Positions 44,507 through 54,073 of a DNA stretch of 64,000 nt are shown here, one piece after another (the first letter of the stretch is position 1; the number at the start of each line of letters is the position of its first letter). Source of the DNA: Sanguibacter suaedae (GTDB lineage Bacteria; Actinomycetota; Actinomycetes; Actinomycetales; Cellulomonadaceae); contig NZ_JAEINH010000004.1 in NCBI RefSeq assembly GCF_016342785.1, forward strand, positions 1-64,000, written 5' to 3'. A model generated the notes under the pieces. It saw only the letters and a program-made list of their open reading frames with translations, was not told the origin of the DNA and did not search any database. The position numbers were made by a program, and so were the translations under genes.

Positions 44507-47015
44507 GCGGCGGCTCCTTCGGGTCGTGCGGCGGGTCGGCGGGCGGGACGCTCCCCGACACCTCGGGCGGTGCTGCGGGCCCTTCGGGGGCGATGTGCTC
44601 GACGGCCACGATGCGGTGCACCGCGACGGTGAGCTCGGACTCCCGGGCGACATCGACGGCGCGCAGCCGCCCGGCGTCGACCCGGAGCGGGCGGACCCGG
44701 CGGCGTTGCGGGACACCGTGCGCCCCCACCATCTCGAGCCAGACCTCCCGCCCGTCGGCGGCGGCCTCGCGCAGCATGCCCAACGCGACGACGGGCTCCG
44801 TTGTTCCGGCACCGTGCGCGCCGACGTGGTCGCCGGAGCGACCCGCACGTGGACCGGTCGACCGGTCCGCGGCCGTGCCCTGGTCCGGCGTGCCCCCCAC
44901 GTCCTCGGCCCCGGGGTCCGGCACGGGGCGGTCCGGGGGTGTGCTGCGCCGCAGGTCGGCGACGAGACCGGCGAGCCGCTCCCGCCGCACCTCGGGCGGG
45001 ACCGCCGCGACCGGCCGCGCGGCGTGCACGAGCCGTCGAGCACGCCGACCCGTGACCCGGACGCGGGGGGTGCGCCGGTCCGCGTGGACGATCTGCCCGT
45101 CGGGGCCCTCCATCGCGGGAGCGACGCCACGCTCGCGCAGCGCGGCGAGGACCTGCCCGATGGGCGCCGCGGCCACGAGGACGGTGGGGGCGACCCGGAA
45201 CATGCCGAGGGCGTGCAGCCGCGGGTCGTCGACGATCCCGGCGAGGAGGGCCGGGTCCTCGACCCGCACGTAGCTCGCCGCCGCCCCCACGCGGACCTGG
45301 CCATGACGGCGGGCCGCGTCGCGCACGAGGTACTCGAGCGGCTGCGGCACGGGTGTCGGGGAGTGCGCGGCCAGCTCGGCGAGGAGCTCCTCGCCGGTGC
45401 GGCCCGCGTCGAGCGCACGCGTCACGGAGGCGGGGGAGAACCGCACGGTGAGGGCGGCACCGCGCGACTCGACGTCGGCGGACTCGGCGACGAGCGCCTC
45501 GAGCGTCGGCGACGGACGCCCGGGGACGACGCCGGTGAGGTCGCCCTGGAGGAGGAGGTCGTCGACGGCCTCGGGGAGTAGCGCGTCCAGCCGCTCCCCG
45601 AGGGCCGTCACCGCGCCGGCGTCCGGGACCGTCTGGGCGGGCACGTCGGCGAGGACGTCGCCCGTGGGGGCCAGTGCGCCCGCCCCGGTGAGACCGAGGA
45701 GGTGCGCCTCGTGGAGGATCGCCGCGAGGGTCTCGACGGGCGGCACCGATCGTGGTGTCCGCCACCGCAGGACCGCGAGGACGTCGTGCGCGCTCAGGGG
45801 CGCGAGCGGCGCCGACCGCAGCACACCGAGGACCTCACCACGCAGCCGTGGAGCCCAGGACCGGTGGAGCTCGGGGTCGAGCGCGTTGCGCAGGACGCCC
45901 TTGTCGTCGCGGGAGCCGACGAGCCAGGGGGCGCGGGCGGACGGCAGCCACGCGGAGGCGAGGGCGGCCCAGCGCTGGGCGACGTCCGCCTCGAGCCAGT
46001 CGTCGGCGTCGAGGGTGGGCGAGTACGACGCGGGGTCGTCGCCGTCGTCCGCCACGAGACCGGCCATGGCGGCGAGCTCGACGACGAACGCGGTGGTCGT
46101 CTGGTCCGTCTCGAGACGCTGGGCGAGTCGTCGCAGCTCCCGGACGCCGAGGCCGCCCGCCTTGAGGGCGTGCGGCGGGACCTCCTGCCAGTCGAGGAGC
46201 ACCTCGGTGACGAACCGGACGACCTCCTGGGCGCTGCGCACGGCCTCGGCGTCGACCGTGGGGCGTGCGCGCTGCTCGGCGGGCGGTTCCGGGGGGCGGG
46301 GGAGGCCGCGGTGCGTGCGGCCGCCGCGCAGGGCGAGCCCGACGTGTCGCGGCAGCAGGATGTGCTGGGCGTCGGCGTGCCGGACGAGACCGTGCCGCAC
46401 CAGCCACCTCGTCGGGACGGCCGTGGGGCTGCCCGCGGTGCTCGGCACGCGTCCCACGGGTGGGCCCCACATGAGGGCGGCGAGGATGCTCCGGGCCCCG
46501 GGGGGTGCGTCGTCCAGGGCGCCGAGGACGTCCTCGACGTCGTCCGCGTCGACCGGGCCGTCCTCCTGCGGTGCGGTGGCCGGGCGCTCGGGGGAGCGGT
46601 CCGGCGGGCCCAGACCCGCCGGGTAGGCGTCCTGGATCTCGTCGACGCCCGGGGCCACGCGCAGCGCGGTCCCGTCGGGGCTCCACACGAGGGCGAGGGA
46701 CTCGAGGTCGGCGAGCACGGCGAGCACGTCGGCGGCGTGGCCCGGTGCGGGGTCGTCGGGCGCGGTCGCCTCGACGAGACGGTCCGCGGTCACGGTGGTG
46801 CCGGCCCCGCCGAGGACGGCGACGGACTCGAGGACCACGAGGTGGGCCGCGTCGAGGGTGCTCGCGGCACGGTGGAGGCTCGCGCGGCTCGTGGCGCGCG
46901 CCGCGAGCGACAGCAGGGTGGCGGGCGACGGCGACGCGAGGTCGGGCCTGTGGTCGAGCAGCGCGACGAGCTGCTCGTCGGAGCGAGCGCGTACCCAGTC
47001 GCTGAACGTGGCCAT
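44499..47015 (-). CDS. Helicase-associated (XPB partner) protein
   Basis: 838-residue protein of the actinobacterial family annotated as helicase C-terminal-domain/helicase-associated, typically encoded directly before XPB. It starts MATFSDWVRARSDEQLVALL and has no Walker motifs; a winged-helix-like region (about 60-130), Pro/Arg-rich linkers and a C-terminal WYL-like stretch (LRVDAGRLRAVDVA) are discernible. Overlap with the xpb start indicates coupled expression; it may be a regulatory or loading subunit. Confidence 0.85.
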   Translation of the reverse strand: MATFSDWVRARSDEQLVALLDHRPDLASPSPATLLSLAARATSRASLHRAASTLDAAHLVVLESVAVLGGAGTTVTADRLVEATAPDDPAPGHAADVLAVLADLESLALVWSPDGTALRVAPGVDEIQDAYPAGLGPPDRSPERPATAPQEDGPVDADDVEDVLGALDDAPPGARSILAALMWGPPVGRVPSTAGSPTAVPTRWLVRHGLVRHADAQHILLPRHVGLALRGGRTHRGLPRPPEPPAEQRARPTVDAEAVRSAQEVVRFVTEVLLDWQEVPPHALKAGGLGVRELRRLAQRLETDQTTTAFVVELAAMAGLVADDGDDPASYSPTLDADDWLEADVAQRWAALASAWLPSARAPWLVGSRDDKGVLRNALDPELHRSWAPRLRGEVLGVLRSAPLAPLSAHDVLAVLRWRTPRSVPPVETLAAILHEAHLLGLTGAGALAPTGDVLADVPAQTVPDAGAVTALGERLDALLPEAVDDLLLQGDLTGVVPGRPSPTLEALVAESADVESRGAALTVRFSPASVTRALDAGRTGEELLAELAAHSPTPVPQPLEYLVRDAARRHGQVRVGAAASYVRVEDPALLAGIVDDPRLHALGMFRVAPTVLVAAAPIGQVLAALRERGVAPAMEGPDGQIVHADRRTPRVRVTGRRARRLVHAARPVAAVPPEVRRERLAGLVADLRRSTPPDRPVPDPGAEDVGGTPDQGTAADRSTGPRAGRSGDHVGAHGAGTTEPVVALGMLREAAADGREVWLEMVGAHGVPQRRRVRPLRVDAGRLRAVDVARESELTVAVHRIVAVEHIAPEGPAAPPEVSGSVPPADPPHDPKEPPHA

Positions 47016-47146
47016 CCGCACGATTTTACGGTCCTGCGGCGTGGATCCGCTCCGCGGCGCGCGGCCGACGGGCGGGCGAAGGTCGGAGCAGCACCCGTAC
47101 CGGTATCGTTGGACCCCTACATCCCGACGAGCACCACGAGGTCCAC

Positions 47147-47530
47147 GTGCCCACCGGCAAGGTCAAGTTCTTCGACGCCGAACGCGGTTTCGGCTTCATC
47201 GCCAGCGAGGACGGCGAGCAGGTCTTCCTGCACGCCTCCGCGCTCCCCGATGGCGTCACCGCGCCCAAGCCCGGCACCAGGGTCGACTTCGGGGTCGCGG
47301 ACGGTCGCAAGGGGCCCCAGGCCCTGTCCGTCAAGCTCCTCGACCCGGTCCCCTCGGTCGCCAAGGCCCAGCGCAAGCCCGCCGACGACATGGCCGTCAT
47401 CATCGAGGACGTCATCAAGCTCCTCGACGGTGTCGGCAACTCGTTGCGGCGCGGCCGCTACCCCGAGAAGAGCGCTGCCGCCAAGGTCGCCACCGTGCTG
47501 CGTGCCGTCGCCGACGACATCGAGGTCTGA
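47147..47530 (+). CDS. Cold-shock-domain protein with C-terminal extension
   Basis: 127 residues. An N-terminal cold-shock domain (1-66) with RNP1 RGFGFIAS and RNP2 QVFLHASAL binds single-stranded RNA/DNA. A 60-residue C-terminal extension (VIIEDVIKLLDGVGNSLRRGRYPEKSAAAKVATVLRAV, helical) distinguishes it from the classic 67-residue CspA. GTG 47147 has GAGG 5 nt upstream; TATCGT at about 47102-47107 may be the -10 box. The DUF3027 gene starts 3 nt after its stop. Confidence 0.92.
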   Translation: MPTGKVKFFDAERGFGFIASEDGEQVFLHASALPDGVTAPKPGTRVDFGVADGRKGPQALSVKLLDPVPSVAKAQRKPADDMAVIIEDVIKLLDGVGNSLRRGRYPEKSAAAKVATVLRAVADDIEV

Positions 47531-47532
47531 GC

Positions 47533-48399
47533 ATGACAGCTGCCACCATGAGCACCACTACCGCCACCCGCCGCACGCGGACGTCGCGCCCCAAGCCCGA
47601 CGCCGTGCTCCTCGCCGCCGTGGACGTCGCCCTCGAGGCGGCGCGCCAGGACGCCGAGCACCCGTCGGACGTCGGCGAGCACCTCGGTGCGTCGACCGAC
47701 AGCGACCGCCTGGTGTCCCACAGGTTCGCGTGCACCATGCGCGGCTACCGCGGGTGGCACTGGACGGTCACGCTGGCGCGCGTCCCCCGCGGCAAGGTCG
47801 CGACCGTGTGCGAGGTCGAGCTCCTGCCGGGCGACGGGGCCATCCTCGCGCCCGAGTGGCTGCCCTGGTCGGAGCGGCTGCGCCCCGGGGACATCGGTCC
47901 CGGCGACGTCCTGCCCTTCCAGGCCGACGACCCGCGTCTGGAGCCGGGCTACGAGCCCACGGGTGACGACGAGCAGGACCGCGTCGCCATCGAGGAGCTC
48001 GCGCTCGCCCGGGCACGCGTCCTGTCCTTCGACGGCAGGGCCGAGACCGCGGCCCGCTGGTACGAGGGCCTCCAGGGGCCGACGTCCCCGTCGGCCGTCC
48101 AGTCCGCGGAGGGGTGCGGGTCCTGCGGGTTCCTCGTCCCGCTGCAGGGCGCGCTCGGCCAGGTGTTCGGCGTGTGCACCAACGAGTGGTCCGCCGACGA
48201 CGGCCGCGTCGTCGCCCTCGACCACGGGTGCGGCGCGCACTCCGAGACCGACGTCGCACCGCACCCCACGGACTGGCCGGCGCCCGATCCCGTGATCGAC
48301 GAGATGCACCTCGAGCTCGTCGAGACGAGGACCCCGGCTGCCGAGGACACCCCGGTCCCGGCTGACGAGACCACCACGGAGCCGGCGCCCGAGCAGTGA
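47533..48399 (+). CDS. DUF3027 family protein
   Basis: 288 residues of the actinobacterial DUF3027 family. A Thr/Arg-rich N-tail, the conserved core HRFACTMRGYRGWHWTVTLAR, LLPGDGAILAPEWLPWSERLRPGD and a cysteine-rich element (GCGSCGFLVPL...GVCTNEWS..DHGCGAHSE) that looks like a zinc site. Function unknown. ATG 47533 with GAGG 7 nt upstream; ATG 47548 is an alternative. It is in an operon with the cold-shock gene and overlaps the GHKL gene by GTGA. Confidence 0.88.
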   Translation: MTAATMSTTTATRRTRTSRPKPDAVLLAAVDVALEAARQDAEHPSDVGEHLGASTDSDRLVSHRFACTMRGYRGWHWTVTLARVPRGKVATVCEVELLPGDGAILAPEWLPWSERLRPGDIGPGDVLPFQADDPRLEPGYEPTGDDEQDRVAIEELALARARVLSFDGRAETAARWYEGLQGPTSPSAVQSAEGCGSCGFLVPLQGALGQVFGVCTNEWSADDGRVVALDHGCGAHSETDVAPHPTDWPAPDPVIDEMHLELVETRTPAAEDTPVPADETTTEPAPEQ

Positions 48400-51300
48400 C
48401 CGACCCGTTCGGGACCCGCGAGCTGCGTGCCGCGGTCCTCGACGCGTGGCGGGCGTCGCCCGCACGGTTCCGCGAGGACGCCAACACGGAGGAGGACCAC
48501 GCCCGCGGTTACTACCGCGACCGCGTGGTCGTCGAGCTCGCCCAGAACGCCGCCGACGCGGCGGCCCGCTCCGGCGCCCCCGGACACCTCCACCTGACCT
48601 TCCGCCGACGCGACGACGGGCACCACACCCTCGTCGCGTCGAACACCGGGCAGCCGCTCGACGCCGCCGGGGTCGCGTCCCTGGCCTCCATGCGCGCCTC
48701 CGCCAAGCGGGCCGCCCCCGACCACCGGGCACCAGCCACGGTGGGGCGCTTCGGTGTGGGGTTCTCCGCCGTCCGCGCGGTGTCGGACGACGTCACGCTC
48801 GCCACGGCGGAAGGAGCCGTGCGGTTCTCCCTCGCCGGCACGCGCGACGCGCTCGCCGGTCTCCTCGGCACCGAGGGCACCGGGGACGCAGAAGTGACCC
48901 TTGCCGCCGAGGTCGCCGCCCGTGGCGACTCGCTCCCCGTGCTCCGACTCCCGCACGGCGGTCCGCCGGCCCCCGTGCCCCACGGTTTCGCGACGACCAT
49001 CGAGCTGGTCCTGCGCGACGACGCCGCGGTCGCATCGGTCCGCGACCAGCTCCGCGCGGTGGACGACGCCCTCCTCCTGGCACTCCCGGCCCTCGCGGAG
49101 GTCCGCCTCGACGACGAGGGGGACGTCCGGTCGGTGCGCGACGTCCCGGCCCGCTGGGTGTCGGTGACCCGCACCGGCGACGTCCCGGCAGAGCTCCTCG
49201 AGGACCGCCCGGTCGAGGAACGCACCGCCACGCGGTGGTCGGTCACGTGGGCCGTGCCCCGTCCCTCGATGGGCGGCGCCGTCCCGGGCGTCGTGCACGC
49301 CCCGACCCCGACGGACGAGCCCCTGACGCTCCCGGCCCTCCTCGTCGCGACGTTCCCGCTGGACCCCTCCCGCAGGCACGTCGCGGACGACGCCCTCGCC
49401 CGGTACGTCACCCGCCACGCCGCCTCGGCGTACGCGGACCTCGTGCCCCACGTCCCGGACCCGCTGCACCTCGTGCCCACCGGTCTGCCGTCGGGGCGCC
49501 TCGACGCCGCGCTCCACGAGGGGGTCCTCGACGCGCTGGCCGGGGCGCCACTGGTGGGCGGTCGACGGCCCGCGGACGTCGTCGCCGTGCCCGGGGCGTC
49601 CCCGGGCCTCGTGGCCGCGCTCGCACCCACGGGCCTCGGGGTGGTCGCACTCGACCGGCGGCACACGGCCGCGGCGCGCGTCCTCGGCATCCGGACCTGG
49701 ACGCTGCCCGACGTCGTCGACGCGCTGCCCGACGGCCTCGCGCCCGCCTCGTGGCGCGGTGTCTACGCGGCGCTCGCCCCCGACGTCGACTCCTCGCGCG
49801 AGCTCCGCGAGGCGCTCGGCGGCGTCCTCGTCCCCCTCGCCGACGGGACTACCGCGCGCGGCCCGCGCGGCCTCGTCCTGCCCGGCGACGCCCTTGCGGG
49901 CGCCGAGGACCTCGCCCTGCTGGGCGCCAGGGTGGTCCACCCCGACGCGGCCCACCCCCTCCTGGAGGCGCTCGGGGCGGTCCGCGCCGACGGACCTGCC
50001 GTCCTCGACCTGCCCGCGCTCGAGACCGTCGTCCGGGACGCGGACGACCTCCTCGACGCCCGCCCGTCGGACGACGACGCCTGGCCCGAGGAGATCGAGG
50101 CGCTGCTGCGCGTCGTCGGACGTGCCCTGCGCGGAGACCCCCTCCGCGACCCCGCGCCCGGCGCGGGGCGCCCCGCCTGGTTCGCCGACATCCCCGTCCC
50201 CTGCGACGACGACCGCTGGTCCCCGGTGGGGGAGACCGCGCTCGCGGGGTCGTGGGCCGCGCAGCACCTCGACCTACCCGTCGTCGTCGTGCCCGACGGG
50301 TGGTGGGCTCCTGGCGAGCGCCTGCTCGGGGCACTCGGTGCCAGGAGCGACCTCGTCGTCGTGCGCCACGAGCACGTCACCGGCGGACCGGACCTCGACG
50401 TCGCGGGGTGGGCCGACTACGACGCGTCCCTGTGCGCGGCGCTCGGCCGTGGCGAGGACGTCGGGGAGGTCGCGCTCGTGGCCGACCTCGACGTCGTCCA
50501 CGACGACGCGTGGGGCGCGGTCGTGGAGCGGATCGTGGCGGACCCCACGCTGCGCGGGGCGCTCCTGGGACCGGTGCGCCCCGTGGGGCGCGCCGGTCAC
50601 GAGGCCGTGTCGTACACCGCGTGGTTCCTGCGCGACGTCCTCGGGGCGCCCTTCTCCGACCGGCCCGGGTGGACCGCGCTGCCGGCGGTCCCGCCGGAGC
50701 TCCGAGGTGTGGAGGACACCGCGGTCCTCGTGGCGCTCGGCGCGGTCCGCGACGAGACCGGTCTCCGCGACCTCCTGGTGGCCGCGGACCCTGACGTGTG
50801 GGATGTGGTGCTCGACGGACTGCCCGACGCGGGGACGGCGCTGCCCCTCGACCTGGCACTGGCCGTGTGGGAGGCGCTGCGGAGCGCCGCCGCGGCAGGC
50901 GTCAAGATCGATGCGGGGAGGGTGCCGGCGTTGCGGGCGGGTGGTGCACGGGTCGCGGACCGCGACGAGGCCGTCGTCGCCTGGCAGCCCATGTGGTCGC
51001 AGGTCCGGACCGTGGTGCCCGTCCCGGACGCCTCGGCGGCGGACGTCGTGGCCGAGGCCCTCGACGTCCCGAGCACCGAGGACGTCTCGGTGACCCTCCA
51101 GGGTGGCGACGTCACGACGGAGCGACAGGTCCCCGAGGCGGTGCGGACCGCCGTCCCCGGGCTCCCCGGGCGCTGGACGGAGCACGACGCGCTCGCCGTC
51201 GACGGGACCGAGGTCGACTGGTGGGTCACGGCCGACGGTGGTGCGCACGTGCGCGACGCCTCGCCCGGCGCGCACGGTGCACCGCTGCGGTGCGTCGCCG

Positions 51301-51482
51301 CGGCCCTCGCGCAGGCGGCGGGCCGCTGGGCGGACCGGTACGTCGTCGAGGTCCTCCTCGGCGACCCGGCACGGGCGCGCGACGTCGCAGCCGGCGAGGC
51401 GTGGGACGCCGCACCGGCGGCGCGGCCCGGGACCCCGCAGGGCCCGGGCGACGCCGGGGGCGGTCAGCCGAAGTTCAGCTGA
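48396..51482 (+). CDS. Large sacsin-like GHKL ATPase domain protein
   Basis: 1028 residues. The N-terminal Bergerat (GHKL) fold has the N-box YRDRVVVELAQNAADAA (E47, N51), G1-like VASNTGQPL (82-85) and G2 GRFGVGFSA (117-124), as in Hsp90 and sacsin N-terminal domains. Residues about 220-1028 have no recognisable domain; they are Ala/Val/Asp-rich and acidic. It is the last gene of a cold-shock-DUF3027-GHKL operon (GTG 48396 overlaps the DUF3027 stop). A chaperone-like or nucleic-acid-linked role is conjecture. Its 3' end overlaps the HDOD gene tail-to-tail by 19 bp. Confidence 0.85.
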   Translation: MTDPFGTRELRAAVLDAWRASPARFREDANTEEDHARGYYRDRVVVELAQNAADAAARSGAPGHLHLTFRRRDDGHHTLVASNTGQPLDAAGVASLASMRASAKRAAPDHRAPATVGRFGVGFSAVRAVSDDVTLATAEGAVRFSLAGTRDALAGLLGTEGTGDAEVTLAAEVAARGDSLPVLRLPHGGPPAPVPHGFATTIELVLRDDAAVASVRDQLRAVDDALLLALPALAEVRLDDEGDVRSVRDVPARWVSVTRTGDVPAELLEDRPVEERTATRWSVTWAVPRPSMGGAVPGVVHAPTPTDEPLTLPALLVATFPLDPSRRHVADDALARYVTRHAASAYADLVPHVPDPLHLVPTGLPSGRLDAALHEGVLDALAGAPLVGGRRPADVVAVPGASPGLVAALAPTGLGVVALDRRHTAAARVLGIRTWTLPDVVDALPDGLAPASWRGVYAALAPDVDSSRELREALGGVLVPLADGTTARGPRGLVLPGDALAGAEDLALLGARVVHPDAAHPLLEALGAVRADGPAVLDLPALETVVRDADDLLDARPSDDDAWPEEIEALLRVVGRALRGDPLRDPAPGAGRPAWFADIPVPCDDDRWSPVGETALAGSWAAQHLDLPVVVVPDGWWAPGERLLGALGARSDLVVVRHEHVTGGPDLDVAGWADYDASLCAALGRGEDVGEVALVADLDVVHDDAWGAVVERIVADPTLRGALLGPVRPVGRAGHEAVSYTAWFLRDVLGAPFSDRPGWTALPAVPPELRGVEDTAVLVALGAVRDETGLRDLLVAADPDVWDVVLDGLPDAGTALPLDLALAVWEALRSAAAAGVKIDAGRVPALRAGGARVADRDEAVVAWQPMWSQVRTVVPVPDASAADVVAEALDVPSTEDVSVTLQGGDVTTERQVPEAVRTAVPGLPGRWTEHDALAVDGTEVDWWVTADGGAHVRDASPGAHGAPLRCVAAALAQAAGRWADRYVVEVLLGDPARARDVAAGEAWDAAPAARPGTPQGPGDAGGGQPKFS

Positions 51483-52759
51483 CGGACCGTCTCGAGGGCC
51501 CACGGCAGGGCCGTGAGGTACGCCTGCGCGACCTGCTCCGGCGTCCAGGCCGTGTCGACGATCGCGTCGGTGTCACCCTGCTCGTGCGCGACGACGGCGC
51601 GCAGCGTGGCCCCGAGGTCGCCCTCGAAGTCCGACAGTGCGGAGGCGACCTCGTCGGAGACGAGGGTCTTCTGGACGAGCATGTCGATGGGGATGCCCGT
51701 CTCCTCCGCGAACGCGGAGAGCAGACCGACCGTGTACGCGGTGTCGTCGCCCATGAGCTCGCGGCACGCGGCCGCACGAGCGAGGAGGAACCACAGTGCG
51801 TCCATGTGCTGCACGCGGGAGCTGATGAGCGACGCCATGACCAGGGTGGTCAGACGGGTCGGACCGAGCATGACGATCGCCCTGTGCAAGGAGTCGACGC
51901 GCTGCGGGAGGCCGATCGCCACGGAGTTCACGAGGTGCAGGACGCGCACGGCCATCTCGGGGTCGCTGCCGAGGACCTCGGCGATGCGCCCGGTGTCGAC
52001 CTCGTCGGCCGACAGCAGGCGCACGACCTCGAGGCACTGGATCTCGCCCGGGGCCAGCGCGCGGGGCACGGCGGCCTCCGTGTGCTGGTAGATGGAGCCC
52101 ATGATGTAGTCGAAGCCGAGCGCCCAGGCCTTGGCCGGACCGGCCTTGCCGCGGACGTTCTCCGCGACGACGGTGACCCCGGCGTTGTGGGCCGTCTCGA
52201 CGAGGCCCGACAGGTCGAGCTCGTTGTCGGAGATGTCGATCATCACGTGGCTGACGAACGGCAGGAGGGCCCGCTGGCCGGGCTGGTCGGTGTACTTCAC
52301 GAGGATCGAGCGGATCTTGCGGCCGGCGAGGCCGACGACGTGCTCGGCACCGTCGGGGCGGCGCGTCACGTCGGGGTGCAGGAGGAGGCCGATCCCGCCC
52401 GAGCTGTGCGGCAGGGACTGGGTCCCGTCGAGCATCTCCGGGGTGCCCCAGATGAACGCAGGGCGGTCCGCGATGTACTTCTCGAGGTCGAGGGTGCGGT
52501 ACGCCTCGTGGAGGGCGGCGGTGATCTCCTCGGGGTCGGTCCCGAGGGACGACGTGAGGGTGAGCGCGTACGCGAGGACGGCGCGCTGGCGGTCGACGAT
52601 CGCGAGCCTCCCGAAGGACGGCGCCTTCGGTGCTGGGCGCACGACGGCGGGAGCCGTCGCGGCTGCGGGGGAGGCGTCGACGGAGGGCGCCTCGTCCCCC
52701 TCGTGGGGCACGGCGGGCGCGTCCGTCTGGTTCGGCGTCAGCGAGCTCGTGTGGTCCAT
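51464..52759 (-). CDS. EAL-like/HDOD domain signalling protein
   Basis: 431 residues. A Pro/Ala-rich N-tail (1-45), a degenerate EAL-like domain (about 48-230; lacks the EAL triplet, keeps the DISDNELD and ENVRGK elements) and an HDOD domain (about 235-430; RVLHLVNSVAIGLPQ, ALWFLLARAAACRELM, YTVGLLSAFAEE). This is the YuxH-type architecture often tied to motility and c-di-GMP signalling. It is unlikely to hydrolyse c-di-GMP. It is the last gene of the flgN-flgK-flgL-fliW unit, 46 nt after fliW; ATG 52759 has GAGG 6 nt upstream. Confidence 0.87.
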   Translation of the reverse strand: MDHTSSLTPNQTDAPAVPHEGDEAPSVDASPAAATAPAVVRPAPKAPSFGRLAIVDRQRAVLAYALTLTSSLGTDPEEITAALHEAYRTLDLEKYIADRPAFIWGTPEMLDGTQSLPHSSGGIGLLLHPDVTRRPDGAEHVVGLAGRKIRSILVKYTDQPGQRALLPFVSHVMIDISDNELDLSGLVETAHNAGVTVVAENVRGKAGPAKAWALGFDYIMGSIYQHTEAAVPRALAPGEIQCLEVVRLLSADEVDTGRIAEVLGSDPEMAVRVLHLVNSVAIGLPQRVDSLHRAIVMLGPTRLTTLVMASLISSRVQHMDALWFLLARAAACRELMGDDTAYTVGLLSAFAEETGIPIDMLVQKTLVSDEVASALSDFEGDLGATLRAVVAHEQGDTDAIVDTAWTPEQVAQAYLTALPWALETVRQLNFG

Positions 52760-52805
52760 GGTGTTCCTCTTCGGGTTCCGCGCCGGGGCGCGTGGAGCGT
52801 GCGGG

Positions 52806-53195
52806 TCAGGCGGCGACGAGCGGGGCTCGGACGGGCCACGGTGTGCCCTCGAGGATGACCTGGAGCGCGGCTCCGGTCTCGGTGTTGAGCACCACGGGTG
52901 CGAGGAGGTTCGCGGTGGTGGTCGACGTGTCGGAGCCGGGGGTGACGATGACGAGGACGGCACGCTTCTGCTCGTCGGCCTCGCCGAGGCCGAGGGCGTC
53001 GAGCGCGTCGCGCGCGATGGTGGGCTCGTACTCCGCGAAGTACGGGCCGGGCTGGATGACGAACAGGCGGGTGGAGCCGTCGGTGCCACCACGGAGGCTG
53101 AACAGCAGCCCCTGGTCGTCGATCTGCGTGAGGGCGAAGTCCTGGGCGGAGGTGAGCCCGGGGAGCCCTTCGAGGAAGTGGACGTCGGTGATCAC
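52806..53195 (-). CDS. fliW: FliW flagellar assembly factor
   Basis: 129-residue FliW (VHFLEGLPGL at the start, YFAEYEPTI and VLVIVTPG in the core). In Firmicutes FliW binds flagellin and antagonises CsrA to balance flagellin synthesis. No csrA lies next to it here, although the usual order is flgL-fliW-csrA. GTG 53195 overlaps the flgL stop (GTGA). Confidence 0.93.
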   Translation of the reverse strand: MITDVHFLEGLPGLTSAQDFALTQIDDQGLLFSLRGGTDGSTRLFVIQPGPYFAEYEPTIARDALDALGLGEADEQKRAVLVIVTPGSDTSTTTANLLAPVVLNTETGAALQVILEGTPWPVRAPLVAA

Positions 53196-54073
53196 TGGAG
53201 GTAGTCCATGAGGCTGGGCTGCAGGACGCGGGCGGTGGCACCGAGGGCCGCCTGGTAGGCGACCTCCTGCATCTGGAGCTCGATGATGGTCTGGGCGAGG
53301 TCGATGTCCTCGACGCCCGACAGGTCGCTCTTGAGCGACAGGCTCTGGCTGGACAGGGTCGCCTGGGCGCTGGTGAGCTGGTTGGTGCGGGCACCGACGC
53401 TCGAGGCGACGCTGAGCATGGAGCGGATCCTGTCGTCGATCTGGCTGAGGGCGTCGGAGACGTTGTCGGCGGGGTCGCGCAGGCGGGCCGCGACGTCGTC
53501 GAGGAGGGCGAACACGGAGGTGGCGCCGCTGCCGTAGACGGCGGTGCCGTCGGCGTCGACGCGCACGGTGGTGGCGGCGCCGATGCGGCGCTCGACGGGA
53601 CCGAAGGTCGGGGTGGCGGTGCCGTCGGCAGCGAAGGCGGGCCCGTTGGAGGACCCGGCGAAGACGGAGCGGCCGATGTACGTGGTGTTCGCCTGGCCGA
53701 GGAGGGCGTCGCGGATGCCCTCGAGCTCGACGGCGACCGCTTCGCGTGCCTCCCGGTTGAGCGACCCGGTGTTGGCTCCCTGGACGACGAGGTCGCGGGC
53801 GCGCTGCATGAAGTTCACGGAGCTGGTGATGGCGGTGTCCACCGTGGTGAGCCAGCTGAGTCCGTCCTGGGTGTTGCGCGCGTACTGGTCGGCGGCGCGC
53901 TGCTCCTTGCGCAGCGCCATGGCCTCCGCGGCCTTGGCCGGGTCGTCGGAGGCCTTGTTGATGACCTTGCCGCTCGAGGCCTGCGCCTGGAGGGTGGACA
54001 TCTTCGTGAGGTTGGCCTGGAGGTTCGCGAGCGACGTGCGCTGCGCGGACTGGTGGGTGACTCGGGTGATCAT
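53192..54073 (-). CDS. flgL: FlgL hook-filament junction protein (HAP3)
   Basis: 293 residues with flagellin-like ends: N-terminal MITRVTHQSAQRTSLANLQANLTKMSTLQAQASSGK-type D0/D1 helices and C-terminal LSGVEDIDLAQTIIELQMQEVAYQAAL. Shorter than filament flagellins in the middle, as expected. Forms the ring joining hook to filament with FlgK. ATG 54073 overlaps the flgK stop (ATGA). Confidence 0.94.
   Translation of the reverse strand: MITRVTHQSAQRTSLANLQANLTKMSTLQAQASSGKVINKASDDPAKAAEAMALRKEQRAADQYARNTQDGLSWLTTVDTAITSSVNFMQRARDLVVQGANTGSLNREAREAVAVELEGIRDALLGQANTTYIGRSVFAGSSNGPAFAADGTATPTFGPVERRIGAATTVRVDADGTAVYGSGATSVFALLDDVAARLRDPADNVSDALSQIDDRIRSMLSVASSVGARTNQLTSAQATLSSQSLSLKSDLSGVEDIDLAQTIIELQMQEVAYQAALGATARVLQPSLMDYLQ

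Noticed and set aside
47949-50267. 772-codon minus-strand frame opposite DUF3027/GHKL genes
   Set aside because: Antisense composition and no recognisable domain.
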